From: Variovorax ginsengisoli
GTDB taxonomy: Bacteria > Pseudomonadota > Gammaproteobacteria > Burkholderiales > Burkholderiaceae_C
DNA length: 64,000 nucleotides
Direction: 5' to 3'
NCBI RefSeq assembly: GCF_030811835.1
Contig: NZ_JAUSRO010000022.1
Location: forward strand, 1 to 64,000
Position numbers and translations under genes: made by a program. Position 1 is the first letter of the stretch. Each line of letters starts with the position of its first letter. This document shows positions 32,401 to 40,532 of the stretch, one piece after another. The notes under the pieces were generated by a model. It saw nothing but the letters and a program-made list of their open reading frames with translations. It was not told where the DNA came from and did no database searches.

Positions 32401-33070
32401 TCGCTGACAGCCGCCGCGCCGCTGGTGAACCGCTCGCAGTCAGCGCTCAGTATGCAGCTCAAGAAGTTGGAGGAGGCGGTGGGCCGGCCGGTGCTCAACC
32501 GCGGGCCGCGGCGCCTGGAACTCACGCCCACGGGGTCCGAACTGCTGGGTCATGCGCGTCGGCTGCTCGAAGTGCATGCGCAGGCGCAGGCCGCGCTGCA
32601 CGGCCCCATGCTCACCGGTCGTGTGACCATGGGCGTGCCAGACGACTACGCCGCCGCGTACCTGACGCCGGTGCTGCGCAGCTTCGCCCTACGCCACGCC
32701 GGGGTGGAGATCACGCTGGTGTGCGAGCAGTCGACCACGTTACTGCCAAAGATCTCGCGCGGCGAGATCGACTTGGCGCTGGTGTCCAGGGATCGTGTGA
32801 ACCGCGGCACGTTGTTGTTTCGTGAACCGTTGGTCTGGGTGGGCGCGCCGCAGCACGAGGCCTGGAAGCGCGATCCGCTGCCGATTGCGGCGTACGAGTT
32901 TGGCAGTCTGGTTCGCCGCGAGGCATTGGCCGCGCTCGCCTCTCAGGGGCGCGAGTACCGTGTGGTCTACAACAGCGCCAGCCTCGCCGGCCAATTGGCA
33001 CGATGCGCCGAGCATTTGCTGGTCGTTGCCTGCAATGTCCGTGGTGTTCTCCCTGGATTGACGGGGGCTG
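32401..33070 (+). pseudogene. LysR-family regulator, truncated at both ends
   Basis: An open frame continues the LysR pattern from the middle of the HTH: SLTAAAPLVNRSQSALSMQL, then KLEEAVGRPVLNRGPRRLELTPTGSELL and an effector domain as far as EYRVVYNSASLAGQLA. The first 20-25 residues (the MxLRxLxxFVxVAExG part) are missing, with EamA sequence abutting at 32400. After about 33000 the sequence resembles VACNVRGVLPGL and then runs into the antisense of the thioesterase gene, so the C-terminal 50 or so residues are missing too. No plausible start codon exists. The frame is still open, implying recent damage. Confidence 0.65.
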
Positions 33071-33071
33071 T

Positions 33072-33479
33072 TCAGCCTGCCGGGACGACGGTGCCTTGCG
33101 CCAATGCGCACAGCTTCGGCGAATCGCCGTCCACCGTGTAAATCTCGCATTGGCAAATGGCCATGCGCTTGCCTGCGCTGCGTGCCTGCGCCCTGGCGAT
33201 GAGCTTCGTCCCCACGCCGGGGCGCAAGTAGTTGATCTTGAACTCGGCTGTCAGTGCATTCCCGCCCAGCGCCAGCCCGCCCGCGAAGGTGATAGCGTTG
33301 TCGGCGAGGTAGCTGATCACACCGCCGTGGACGAATCCATGCTGCTGCTTGTGATGGTCCTGGATGATGAGCGTCAGCTCCGCATGATCAGGACCCGATT
33401 CCGTCAGCTCGGCCCCGATGAACCGACTGAATGGCTGGCTTGCAAAGACCTCTTGTGCGAATACCTGGATGTCGTGCAT
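33072..33479 (-). CDS. PaaI-family hotdog thioesterase
   Basis: 135 aa from ATG 33479 with GGAGACAGGC ahead of it; longer upstream frames are intergenic. Hotdog-fold signature HHKQQHGFVHGGVISYLADNAI, with the HGG and the Asp expected in PaaI-type acyl-CoA thioesterases, then FKINYLRPGVGTKLIARAQ. It would hydrolyse aryl- or acyl-CoA esters to recover CoA. Divergent from a TetR gene 127 bp away, which is the likely local regulator. The 3' end abuts the truncated LysR gene. Confidence 0.9.
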   Translation of the reverse strand: MHDIQVFAQEVFASQPFSRFIGAELTESGPDHAELTLIIQDHHKQQHGFVHGGVISYLADNAITFAGGLALGGNALTAEFKINYLRPGVGTKLIARAQARSAGKRMAICQCEIYTVDGDSPKLCALAQGTVVPAG

Positions 33480-33606
33480 TGCCTGTCTCCTTGATCGTCT
33501 GGATGGTGTGCTTGGCCCTCGCCTGGTTTTTTTGGGACCTTCCCTGAACGAAGCGGTGATGTAAATTCTAGGAAGGCCAGTTCGGCCGTGTGTTCGGATT
33601 TGGCGC

Positions 33607-34266
33607 ATGAGACACCTCCCTACGACAACCGCTGTGACTCCTCGTCGAAAGCCGCAACAGTCGCGTGCCCGGCACACGTCAGGGGCTTTGCAGGAGGCGT
33701 TTGTTCGGCTTTTGGTGGCGCGTGACTATGACGCCATCACCATCCGGGAGATCGTCGATCTGGCGGGAACCGGACTGGGAAGCTTCTACGAATACTTCGC
33801 CAACAAGGAGGATCTCGCCAAGGTCTGCGTGCATCTGCGCTCGAAGACCTTGCTCCGGGCCCTGCAGTCCTGCGACCAAAATTGCGATGGCACCCCGTTG
33901 GAATCGATGGCGTGTGTGGCCGTCGATCGGCTGGTGGATATCCACCGAGAGAGCCCGTCCCATTGGGGCGTGCACTACCTTCTGGAGCGCCGCCTCTCCG
34001 GTATCGCGGCTTACTCGAAGATGTACGAGCGGTTCGTGCGGGAGTGGGCGCGCCTCATCGGGGCTGCCTCCAACCGCACGTGTGCTTGCCCAGCCGATAC
34101 GGCACGGACGTGCCAGACGATCCTATATGGGCTCTTCGCGCATGCTCATCTGAAGGGCTTGTCCACCGCCCGGATGCACGTCGATCTCGATCTGCTTCGC
34201 CTGCAGTCCCAACAAGCTCTGTTGGGTTACCTCACGCTGGCGACCACACCGCTGCCACTGCGGTAG
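33607..34266 (+). CDS. TetR/AcrR-family regulator
   Basis: 219-aa regulator starting at ATG 33607. The TetR HTH lies at about 40-65 (ITIREIVDLAGTGLGSFYEYFANKEDLAKVC), unusual in having TG instead of VS/IS at the turn. The C-terminal ligand domain is unremarkable and includes a cysteine-rich stretch (NRTCACPADTARTC). Divergent from the PaaI-like thioesterase, so it probably represses that gene; ligand unknown. It converges on a second TetR gene at 34388. Confidence 0.88.
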   Translation: MRHLPTTTAVTPRRKPQQSRARHTSGALQEAFVRLLVARDYDAITIREIVDLAGTGLGSFYEYFANKEDLAKVCVHLRSKTLLRALQSCDQNCDGTPLESMACVAVDRLVDIHRESPSHWGVHYLLERRLSGIAAYSKMYERFVREWARLIGAASNRTCACPADTARTCQTILYGLFAHAHLKGLSTARMHVDLDLLRLQSQQALLGYLTLATTPLPLR

Positions 34267-34310
34267 TGAGCCATCCCGAACATGGCGGGTCGCGAACTTC
34301 TTCGATAAGA

Positions 34311-34336
34311 CCTTTCTGTCGAATCGAAAGGATTCG
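34311..34336. terminator. Hairpin between two convergent TetR genes
   Basis: CGAATC (34320-34325) pairs with GATTCG (34331-34336) over a GAAAG loop. The overlapping alternative CCTTTC (34311-34316) with GAAAGG (34326-34331) could also form. It lies in the 121-bp gap between convergent genes but has no T-run, so terminator function is only suggested. Confidence 0.25.
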
Positions 34337-34387
34337 TTCGACTGCCTAGAGGGAAAGCATGCACCGGATCGAGTCAGGTGCCCCGTT

Positions 34388-35014
34388 TCACCCGCAACGA
34401 GCTCGAAGCAGGTACGAGTGAATCATCACCACGAGTTCCCGCCTGAGTTCTGGCGACTTCAATGTTCTGCTCCGGGCGGCCTTGTGGATCACGCCTTCCA
34501 CCGCCGCCGAAAGCACCTGCACCACCATCCCCACGGCCGGATCGTCTCGGCGATCCGATACCGCAACGACTGCGCGATACAGCTCCAGATACTCGGCCTC
34601 GAACGCACGATGCGCCGACCGTGTTCCTGCATCGGCCGGCACCTCGTCGAGCAGCACGCGATGAAGAGCAGGTTGAATGCTGTGAGCCGCGATCATCCCG
34701 TGAACCAGCTCATCGACGAGTTGATTCAGCGGTTGGCCCTCTTGTCCAAGGCCTCGCATGACGGCCAGCACGTCGTCGAGGTGGCGCCGGCGGATCGCGT
34801 CGACCAGCGCCAGCTTGTCGGGGAAGTATTGGTAGACAGACCCGATGCTCACGCCGGCGACCTCGGCGACCTCGTTGGTCGTGAAACCAGCCCAGCCCCG
34901 GTCGCCCAGAACGCGAGCCCCGGCGCGAACGATGACCTCGACGGTGGCCCGGGAACGCGCCTGGCGCGGCTCTTTGCGCATCGATGGACGTGGCACTGGA
35001 ACGCGAGTAGACAC
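34388..35014 (-). CDS. TetR/AcrR-family regulator divergent from dinB-like gene
   Basis: 208 aa from the GTG at 35014 (GAGG about 10 bp ahead); an ATG at 34981 would remove 11 residues. The N-terminal basic arm RKEPRQARSRATVEVI and the HTH FTTNEVAEVAGVSIGSVYQYFPDKLALVDAI are textbook TetR. A 67-bp divergent gap separates it from the DinB-like gene and contains the inverted repeat CAAGAAT-N17-ATTCTTG, a good candidate for its operator and for autoregulation. Ligand unknown. Confidence 0.9.
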   Translation of the reverse strand: MSTRVPVPRPSMRKEPRQARSRATVEVIVRAGARVLGDRGWAGFTTNEVAEVAGVSIGSVYQYFPDKLALVDAIRRRHLDDVLAVMRGLGQEGQPLNQLVDELVHGMIAAHSIQPALHRVLLDEVPADAGTRSAHRAFEAEYLELYRAVVAVSDRRDDPAVGMVVQVLSAAVEGVIHKAARSRTLKSPELRRELVVMIHSYLLRARCG

Positions 35015-35029
35015 GTGGAACCGTCCTCA

Positions 35030-35060
35030 CAAGAATATGTACATCGTACTCACATTCTTG
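35030..35060. promoter_or_regulatory. Inverted repeat in the TetR/DinB divergent promoter
   Basis: CAAGAAT (35030-35036) and ATTCTTG (35054-35060) are perfect 7-bp arms with a 17-base spacer that itself contains GTAC-ATC-GTAC. It fills nearly half of the 67-bp gap, so it must overlap at least one promoter. Binding by the adjacent TetR protein is inferred. Confidence 0.5.
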
Positions 35061-35081
35061 AACAGAAAAGGACTTCGGAAG

Positions 35082-35591
35082 ATGAGCTCCCTTGCACTGC
35101 TGCGCACCCTGTTCGGTTACCGCGCCTGGGCCAACGCCGAACTCCTGGAGAAGATGGAGGGCTTCGACACCGAACTGCACGCCCAGGATAGAGAGGCCGC
35201 TCTGCGGTTGTTGAATCACACCCACGTCGTCGATCGGATCTTCGCAGCGCACCTTGTCGGCGCCGCACACGAATTCACTTCGGACAACACGGCCGAGACG
35301 CCGTCCTTGGAGGCGTTGCGCGGCGCGTTGACGACATCCGATCAGTGGTACCGGGACTACCTGGAAACGGTGACACCGGAAGAGTTGGCGGCGCACGTGC
35401 CGTTCGTGTTCACGGATGGCGACAAGGGGTGTATGTCGAGAGAGGAGATGCTGACCCATCTCATCGTTCACAGCGGTTACCACCGCGGCGAAGTCGGACG
35501 CATCATGTCGCGGCGCTCTCTCAGCCTGGCGTGGGATACGTTTGCGGTTTACCTGCACCAAACCGAGCCATCACGCCGATTCATTGCGTAG
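35082..35591 (+). CDS. DinB/YfiT-family putative metal-dependent protein
   Basis: 169-aa four-helix-bundle protein from ATG 35082 (CGGAAG just upstream). Three histidines typical of the DinB metal site are visible: the first in LLNHTHVVDRI, and the pair in HLIVHSGYHRGEVGRIM. Family members include thiol-dependent transferases (bacillithiol, mycothiol, glutathione) and proteins of unknown role. Controlled by the divergent TetR regulator, and 66 bp upstream of an MDR-type reductase, which may share its transcript; the pair could be a small stress or detoxification unit (inference). Confidence 0.85.
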   Translation: MSSLALLRTLFGYRAWANAELLEKMEGFDTELHAQDREAALRLLNHTHVVDRIFAAHLVGAAHEFTSDNTAETPSLEALRGALTTSDQWYRDYLETVTPEELAAHVPFVFTDGDKGCMSREEMLTHLIVHSGYHRGEVGRIMSRRSLSLAWDTFAVYLHQTEPSRRFIA

Positions 35592-35657
35592 CACCCCTGC
35601 GTTGCCATTCGTCCGCCGAAGTGCGGATCAGATCAAACGTCTTCCAGGAGTACGACC

Positions 35658-36701
35658 ATGACAAACATCCCACTCACTGCTAGAGAAGTGAGACTGCTTC
35701 GCTACCAATCAGGGCCGTTGAAGGCCGAGCACTTCGAAGTCATTGAGACCCCCGTGCCATCCCTCGGGCCTAGCCAGGTGCTGGTGCGTAATCGCTGGTT
35801 TCGCATCTCCATTTCTACACGCTTGATGGCCGAGGCGGGTGCTGTGACGGTCAAGGGCATTCCGTTCCCCCCACTCAAGCCCGGCGATACCCTCGCTGAC
35901 GGTGCGATCGGCGAAGTGGTGCAGGTTGGGCCCGGTACCAGTCTAGAGGTGGGCAACCTGGTGCTGCATCCACTGGGCTGGCGGGAATATGCGCGGGTAC
36001 CGGCGGCACAGTGCAAGCGCATTGAAGGACCGAATGTTGACCCTGCTGCATGGCTCGGCCATGGCTGGACTGCCTATGCCGCATTGGTCGGCGGGATTCA
36101 GGTGCGTTCGGGCGATACGGTATTCGTCTCCAGCGGAGCGGGTGCCATCGGCTCGATGGCCGGGCAGATTGCACGACTGCTGGGAGCAACACGGATCATC
36201 GGCAGCACCAGCAGTGCGGAGAAGGCGCGCTGGATGCAACAGGAGCTGGGCTATGACGCGGTTGTGACCCGCGACGGCGCGCCGATCTGTGAGCAACTGA
36301 CCGAGGCGGCCCCTGATGGCATCGACGTCATCGTGGACATGGTCGGTGGTGATCAGCTGGCTGCGGCACTCGAAATCAGCCGGCATGGCGCGCGATGCGT
36401 GTTGCTGGGCGCCGTCTCCGCGGAATTGAATCCGAGCAACGCCACCCTGAGAGCGCCGGTTGAACTGGACACGTTCCAGCTCATTCTGCGCGGTGTCACG
36501 ATTCGCGGCTTCAGCGCCGACGAGCATGCACCGGAATTGTTCGATGCGTGGATCAGCCAGGCAGCAACATGGCAGCGAGCAGGGCGTATTCAGTTGTCCC
36601 GCACCATGTGCAAAGGTCTGGACGCAGCGACGCTTGCCTTGGAGCAGGCCTGTGCCGGCCAACTCAAAGGGGTCGTGCTGGCCGAACTGGAGTCATGCTG
36701 A
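35658..36701 (+). CDS. Medium-chain (zinc-free) NADP-dependent oxidoreductase
   Basis: 347-aa MDR protein of the CurA/prostaglandin-reductase (leukotriene B4 12-hydroxydehydrogenase-like) type. The ATG at 35658 follows CCAGGAG. There are no zinc cysteines. Key marks: VRNRWFRISISTRLMAEAG, GHGWTAYAAL and the cofactor motif SSGAGAIGSMAGQIARLLGA, then VDMVGGDQLAAAL. Such enzymes reduce alpha,beta-unsaturated carbonyls using NADPH. It follows the DinB-like gene on the same strand, which would suit detoxification of reactive enals or enones. Substrate unknown. Confidence 0.88.
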   Translation: MTNIPLTAREVRLLRYQSGPLKAEHFEVIETPVPSLGPSQVLVRNRWFRISISTRLMAEAGAVTVKGIPFPPLKPGDTLADGAIGEVVQVGPGTSLEVGNLVLHPLGWREYARVPAAQCKRIEGPNVDPAAWLGHGWTAYAALVGGIQVRSGDTVFVSSGAGAIGSMAGQIARLLGATRIIGSTSSAEKARWMQQELGYDAVVTRDGAPICEQLTEAAPDGIDVIVDMVGGDQLAAALEISRHGARCVLLGAVSAELNPSNATLRAPVELDTFQLILRGVTIRGFSADEHAPELFDAWISQAATWQRAGRIQLSRTMCKGLDAATLALEQACAGQLKGVVLAELESC

Positions 36702-36738
36702 CCAGCGCCTTTTGCGTGCGGCTCGGCATGCTGCACTG

Positions 36739-36752
36739 CCTCCCACGGGAGG
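36739..36752. terminator. Short palindrome after the MDR gene
   Basis: CCTCCCACGGGAGG has perfect 6-bp arms around AC and sits 37 bp past the MDR stop in the 168-bp gap. The two-base centre is too tight for a stable RNA hairpin unless the stem frays, and no T-run follows; an operator for the AtuA-like operon is equally possible. Confidence 0.25.
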
Positions 36753-36869
36753 TGGGTAGGCGGCTGGGGGGCCCCGTCCATCTGAATATTGGATCAATCC
36801 ATCAGAAGATTCGATTGTACGGATGGCTCACTGGTACCTACAGTCATGGCTCCAAGAGAGACATGCAAG

Positions 36870-38249
36870 ATGGACTTCGTTTCCCCACCTCCCGTACTGA
36901 TCGGCTGTGCCGCTGGTTTCTCCGGAGACCGCACGGACGCAGCGGGCCCGGTCGTCGATACCTTGATCCACCGACTTGCCTCGGGTCCGGCCGGCCAGCG
37001 TGCCTTTCTCATCTTCGAGACCTTGGCCGAGCGAACCCTGGCCCTGGCGCAACTGCGGCGCAGCGTGGACCCCGAGGCCGGCTACGAACCATTGCTCGAT
37101 GCGATGCTGCGCACGGTCCTTGCACGCTGCATGGCCCATGGCATTCGCATCGTGAGCAACTTCGGTGCCGCCCATCCGCGCGGTGCAGCCCGCCACATTG
37201 CGCGCATGGCGCACGAGCTTGGCATCCCTGCGCCGCGCATTGCCGTGGTCGAAGGCGACGATCTCTCGGCGCCCGCGCAACGCGCGCTGCTGCGCGAGCA
37301 GCTTGGCGCGCAACTGGACGGCCTGTCCATCGTCAGCGCCAATGCCTACATCGGCGCTGAACCCATCGCGGCGGCCCTCCATGCGGGTGCGCAGGTGGTG
37401 GTGTGCGGTCGCGTGGCCGACCCATCGCTGACCGTGGGGCCGGCCATGGCGCATTTTGGCTGGCAAGCCGACGAATGGGAAAAACTCGGCCGTGCAACCA
37501 TGGCCGGCCACCTGCTCGAATGCGGTGCCCAGGTGTGTGGCGGCTACTTTGCAGACCCTGGCTACAAAGACGTGCCGGGGCTTGCGCACGTTGGCTTTCC
37601 CATTGCCCAGATCGAAGCCGACGGCCATTGCACCATCGGCAAGTCCGAGGGCACAGGCGGGTTGGTCAGCGAGGCCACCGTGAAGGAGCAATTGCTCTAC
37701 GAGGTCCACGATCCGGCCGCCTATCTGACACCGGATGTCATCGCCGATGTGTCGGACGCCGAGGTGCATGCGTTGGGTCCGGACTGCGTCGCACTGCGAG
37801 GTGTGCGCGGCCATGCCCGGCCGACCCACTACAAAGTCAATGTCTGCCACGAGGGCGGATGGCTTGCGGAGGGCGAAATCTCGTATGCCGGCCCGCGCGC
37901 AGAGGCGCGTGCGCGCCTGGCCGCCGACGTGTTGCGCAGCCGTCTGGGCAACCTCGCGCTGCGCGTCGATCTGATCGGAGCGATCAGCATTCTGGGCGAC
38001 GATGCAGGGCGTGCGCTGGCCGCCACGCCCGAGGGCGGCGCATGCGATGTGCGGCTGCGTGTTGCCGCCACCCACGCCGACCGCGTCCAAGCCGAGCAAC
38101 TGGGGCGCGAAGTGATGGCCCTCTACACCTGCGGTCCGGCCGGCGGTGGCGGCGTGCGCACCCTGCTGACACCGCGGCTCAACACGATCTCGTGCCTGGT
38201 GCCCCGCGAAGCGGTGCCGGTGGGCTTCGAGATGATGGGGGCCGCATGA
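36870..38249 (+). CDS. AtuA-like (DUF1446) acyclic terpene utilisation family protein
   Basis: 459 aa from ATG 36870; ATGs at 36846 and 36789 (adding 8 or 27 residues) are possible but do not resemble the family start VLIGCAAGFSGDRTDAA. Conserved blocks: SNFGAAHPRGAARHI, ANAYIGAEPIAAAL, VCGRVADPSLTVGPAMAHFGW, GHLLECGAQVCGGYFADPGYKDVPG and ISCLVPREAVPVGFEM. The family is named after Pseudomonas atuA, needed for citronellol/geranyl growth; no biochemical activity is settled to my knowledge. A small companion follows with a 4-bp ATGA overlap. The terpenoid substrate is not implied by the neighbours. Confidence 0.87.
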   Translation: MDFVSPPPVLIGCAAGFSGDRTDAAGPVVDTLIHRLASGPAGQRAFLIFETLAERTLALAQLRRSVDPEAGYEPLLDAMLRTVLARCMAHGIRIVSNFGAAHPRGAARHIARMAHELGIPAPRIAVVEGDDLSAPAQRALLREQLGAQLDGLSIVSANAYIGAEPIAAALHAGAQVVVCGRVADPSLTVGPAMAHFGWQADEWEKLGRATMAGHLLECGAQVCGGYFADPGYKDVPGLAHVGFPIAQIEADGHCTIGKSEGTGGLVSEATVKEQLLYEVHDPAAYLTPDVIADVSDAEVHALGPDCVALRGVRGHARPTHYKVNVCHEGGWLAEGEISYAGPRAEARARLAADVLRSRLGNLALRVDLIGAISILGDDAGRALAATPEGGACDVRLRVAATHADRVQAEQLGREVMALYTCGPAGGGGVRTLLTPRLNTISCLVPREAVPVGFEMMGAA

Positions 38250-38608
38250 GCGATTTGAGCGTGCCTCTCTACCGCCTGGCGCATGCGCGCACGGGCGACA
38301 AGGGTGACCGGTCCAACATCAGCGTGATCGCGTGGCATCCCGCGTTGTGGCCGCTGCTGGTCGAACAGGTCACCATCGACGCCGTGGCCGCGCAGTTCCG
38401 TCACCGCGCACCGAGCCAGGTGCAGCGTTTCCTGCTGCCCAAGTTGCACGCGATCAACTTCGTGTTCGACGCCGTGCTCGATGGTGGCGTCAATGGCGCG
38501 CTGAACCTGGACTCGCATGGCAAGGGGTTGTCCTTCCTGCTGCTCGATCTCCAGATTTCCGTGCCGAGCTCGCTGTTGCCCCGGCTCGCTGGTCCCGCGA
38601 TGCTTTGA
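38246..38608 (+). CDS. AtuA-type C-terminal domain encoded as a separate small subunit
   Basis: 120-aa protein starting inside the stop of the AtuA-like gene. It matches the small domain that in many AtuA-family proteins is fused to the end of the large one: YRLAHARTGDKGDRSNISVIAW, then LPKLHAINFVFDAVLDGGVNGALNLDSHGKGLSFLLLDLQI. The GDKGDxSNI motif is the hallmark. Splitting into two coupled genes suggests an obligate two-subunit complex. It converges, with a 24-bp gap, on the enoyl-CoA hydratase gene. Confidence 0.88.
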   Translation: MSDLSVPLYRLAHARTGDKGDRSNISVIAWHPALWPLLVEQVTIDAVAAQFRHRAPSQVQRFLLPKLHAINFVFDAVLDGGVNGALNLDSHGKGLSFLLLDLQISVPSSLLPRLAGPAML

Positions 38609-38632
38609 GCGTGCCGGGCGAGGACCTGGCGT

Positions 38633-39451
38633 TCAGGTGGCTTCGCGCCGGCGCGACGTGAATTTCTTCGCGCCGGCCGAATACGACCCCGACGCAAAGT
38701 TCGCTGCATGGCCACTTCGGGCGGTTGCGCAAGCCTTCGCGAAGAGATCGTCGCCCATCTCCTTCCACCACGCTTTGGTGATGGCCACGGAAGTTTCGGA
38801 CCAGCCGGCGATCAACGTGCAGACTTCCGCGATGCGCGCATCGAGTTGCGCGTCTTCCACCACCTCGTGCACCAGGCCCAGGGCAAGCGATTGTTCGGCG
38901 GACGCAATCTCCGCCAACAGCACGAGGCGCTTCATCGCTGCCTCTCCGATGATGGGCCACAGCAGTGCGCTCCCCACGATGGCCGCGGAGCCGACCTTGA
39001 ATTCGGTCATTCCGAAGCGTGCGCTCGTCGATGCGATCCGCAGATCGGACAGGAGCGCGATCTGCAGGCCCGCCCCGGCGGCCACTCCATTGATGCGGGC
39101 GACGACCGGCTTCTTGAGCGCGCGGAATATCTCGTACAGCGCCAGGTAGCTGTCGATGCGTGCTGCGGAGTCGGTGGCGTTCATCGCCGCGCTCTCGTAC
39201 TGATCCTGCCCGGCGCAAAAAGCCTTGCCACGGCCGGTGATGACGATGGCGCGCACGGCCGCGTTGGCGTCGGCGGCCAGCAGGGCCTCGCGGAACAGCT
39301 CGCGCTGCTCGCGGTTGAACGCATTCATGGCCTCGGGACGATCAAGGGTGATCAGCGCCGTCGTGCCGTCGATGCGCAGGGTGACGCAGGGGGTGGAAGA
39401 GAGTGTCGAAGAGGGAGTCGAAAAGGGAGTCGAAAAGGGAGTGTCGTTCAT
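38633..39451 (-). CDS. Enoyl-CoA hydratase/isomerase family protein with TP(F/S)S-repeat N-terminus
   Basis: 272-aa crotonase starting at ATG 39451. The first 25 residues are a low-complexity repeat (TPFSTPFSTPSSTLSSTP) encoded by a near-perfect 12-bp tandem repeat; the fold begins at VTLRIDGTTALITLDRP. Oxyanion segments KAFCAGQDQYES and GVAAGAGLQIALLSD. The first catalytic Glu of hydratases is Gln here, and the second is kept (GMTEFKVG), so activity may not be simple hydration. Third gene of a minus-strand operon after an acyl-CoA ligase and a Bug receptor, and probably acts on the CoA ester they supply. Confidence 0.9.
   Translation of the reverse strand: MNDTPFSTPFSTPSSTLSSTPCVTLRIDGTTALITLDRPEAMNAFNREQRELFREALLAADANAAVRAIVITGRGKAFCAGQDQYESAAMNATDSAARIDSYLALYEIFRALKKPVVARINGVAAGAGLQIALLSDLRIASTSARFGMTEFKVGSAAIVGSALLWPIIGEAAMKRLVLLAEIASAEQSLALGLVHEVVEDAQLDARIAEVCTLIAGWSETSVAITKAWWKEMGDDLFAKACATARSGHAANFASGSYSAGAKKFTSRRREAT
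39391..39445. repeat. In-frame 12-bp tandem repeat in the hydratase gene
   Basis: On the plus strand the unit is GGGAGTCGAAAA with variants GGGAGTGTCG and GAGAGTGTCGAAGA, about four copies. Each unit encodes a four-residue TPFS/TPSS-type motif on the minus strand. Because the unit is a multiple of three, slippage would change tail length without breaking the frame. Confidence 0.8.
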
Positions 39452-39479
39452 GCTTGTGTGTTTCTGAGGGTGCTCGGGT

Positions 39480-40466
39480 TCATCGTGCAGCGGCCTTGAG
39501 CGGCTGGACCACACGTTCCCATTTGTTGGATTCGTTCTGCAGCAGTTCGCGCGCCTGAGCCGGTGTGCTGTGGATGACCTGGACGCCGAGCTGCGCGAAA
39601 CGGCGTTGCGTGGCGTCGTCGTTCAGTACGCCGTTGAGCGCAGCGTTCAGTGCAGCGACGATGTCGTCGGGGGTGCCTTTGGGCGCGAGCACGGCATACA
39701 CCGATGCGGCGACGAACTGTGGCAGGCCCTGCTCCGCGAAGGTCGGAACGTCGGGCATGACGGCCAGCCGTTGTGCGCTGGCCACCCCCAATGCAGTGAC
39801 GCGACCCGAGGCGAGGTTGGTCAGCGCCGTGGGGGAGGTGGTCACCATGATCTGGATCTGGTCGGCGAACAGATCGGCCATCGCAGGCGCCGAGCCCCGA
39901 TAAGGCACATGGAGCAGGTCAAGGCCTGCCTGCTGCTTGAACCACTCGGTGACGATGTGTTCGGTCGAACCGTTGCCCGACGAGCCGTAGGCGAGCTTGC
40001 CCGGGTTCTTGCGTGCCTGCGTGGCGAGGTCGGCATACGACGTCATGCCGCTTTGCTTGGACACCAACATCACCAGCGGCAATTCGCCGACCGTGGCGAC
40101 CGGCTTGAAATCCTTTGCCATCTCGTAGCCCGTGACGTCCGTGCCAACCATCTTCTCGGACATGACATAGGACGTCGTCGGCGCCATCAGCAGCGTGTAG
40201 CCGTCCGGCGCGGCGCGTTTGACGTACTGCGCGCCGATGGCGCCCGACGCACCGGTCCTGTTGTCGACGACCACCGATGTCTTGAGGTGAAGCGCCAGGC
40301 TCTGTGCAATGGTGCGCCCGACCACGTCCACCCCGCCGCCAGCTGGAAAGGCGACCACCAGGTTGATCGGCTTGTCCGGGAACCCCGCATGGGCACTGGC
40401 GCCCAGCATCCAGATGGCACATGCCGCGACGGCTCGGCACCAGGAACTCAAATCTGCTCGAATCAT
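39480..40466 (-). CDS. Bug-family periplasmic solute receptor
   Basis: 328 aa with signal peptide IRADLSSWCRAVAACAIWMLGASAHA and mature start GFPDKPINLVVAF. Full Bug motif set: FPAGGGVDVVGRT, VVDNRTGASGAIGAQYV, APDGYTLLMAPTTS and YGSSGNGSTEHIV. Sits between the acyl-CoA ligase (66 bp upstream) and the hydratase (28 bp downstream) on the same strand, so the ligand is probably the acid that the ligase activates. Closest in style to the receptor at 5411 but without long identical blocks. Confidence 0.9.
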   Translation of the reverse strand: MIRADLSSWCRAVAACAIWMLGASAHAGFPDKPINLVVAFPAGGGVDVVGRTIAQSLALHLKTSVVVDNRTGASGAIGAQYVKRAAPDGYTLLMAPTTSYVMSEKMVGTDVTGYEMAKDFKPVATVGELPLVMLVSKQSGMTSYADLATQARKNPGKLAYGSSGNGSTEHIVTEWFKQQAGLDLLHVPYRGSAPAMADLFADQIQIMVTTSPTALTNLASGRVTALGVASAQRLAVMPDVPTFAEQGLPQFVAASVYAVLAPKGTPDDIVAALNAALNGVLNDDATQRRFAQLGVQVIHSTPAQARELLQNESNKWERVVQPLKAAAR

Positions 40467-40532
40467 GGTTTTCCTATCGAATGAAAAAAGGGAAAGTGAC
40501 GGAGAAATGGTGGCGGTGCCGGTCAGTGGGCC

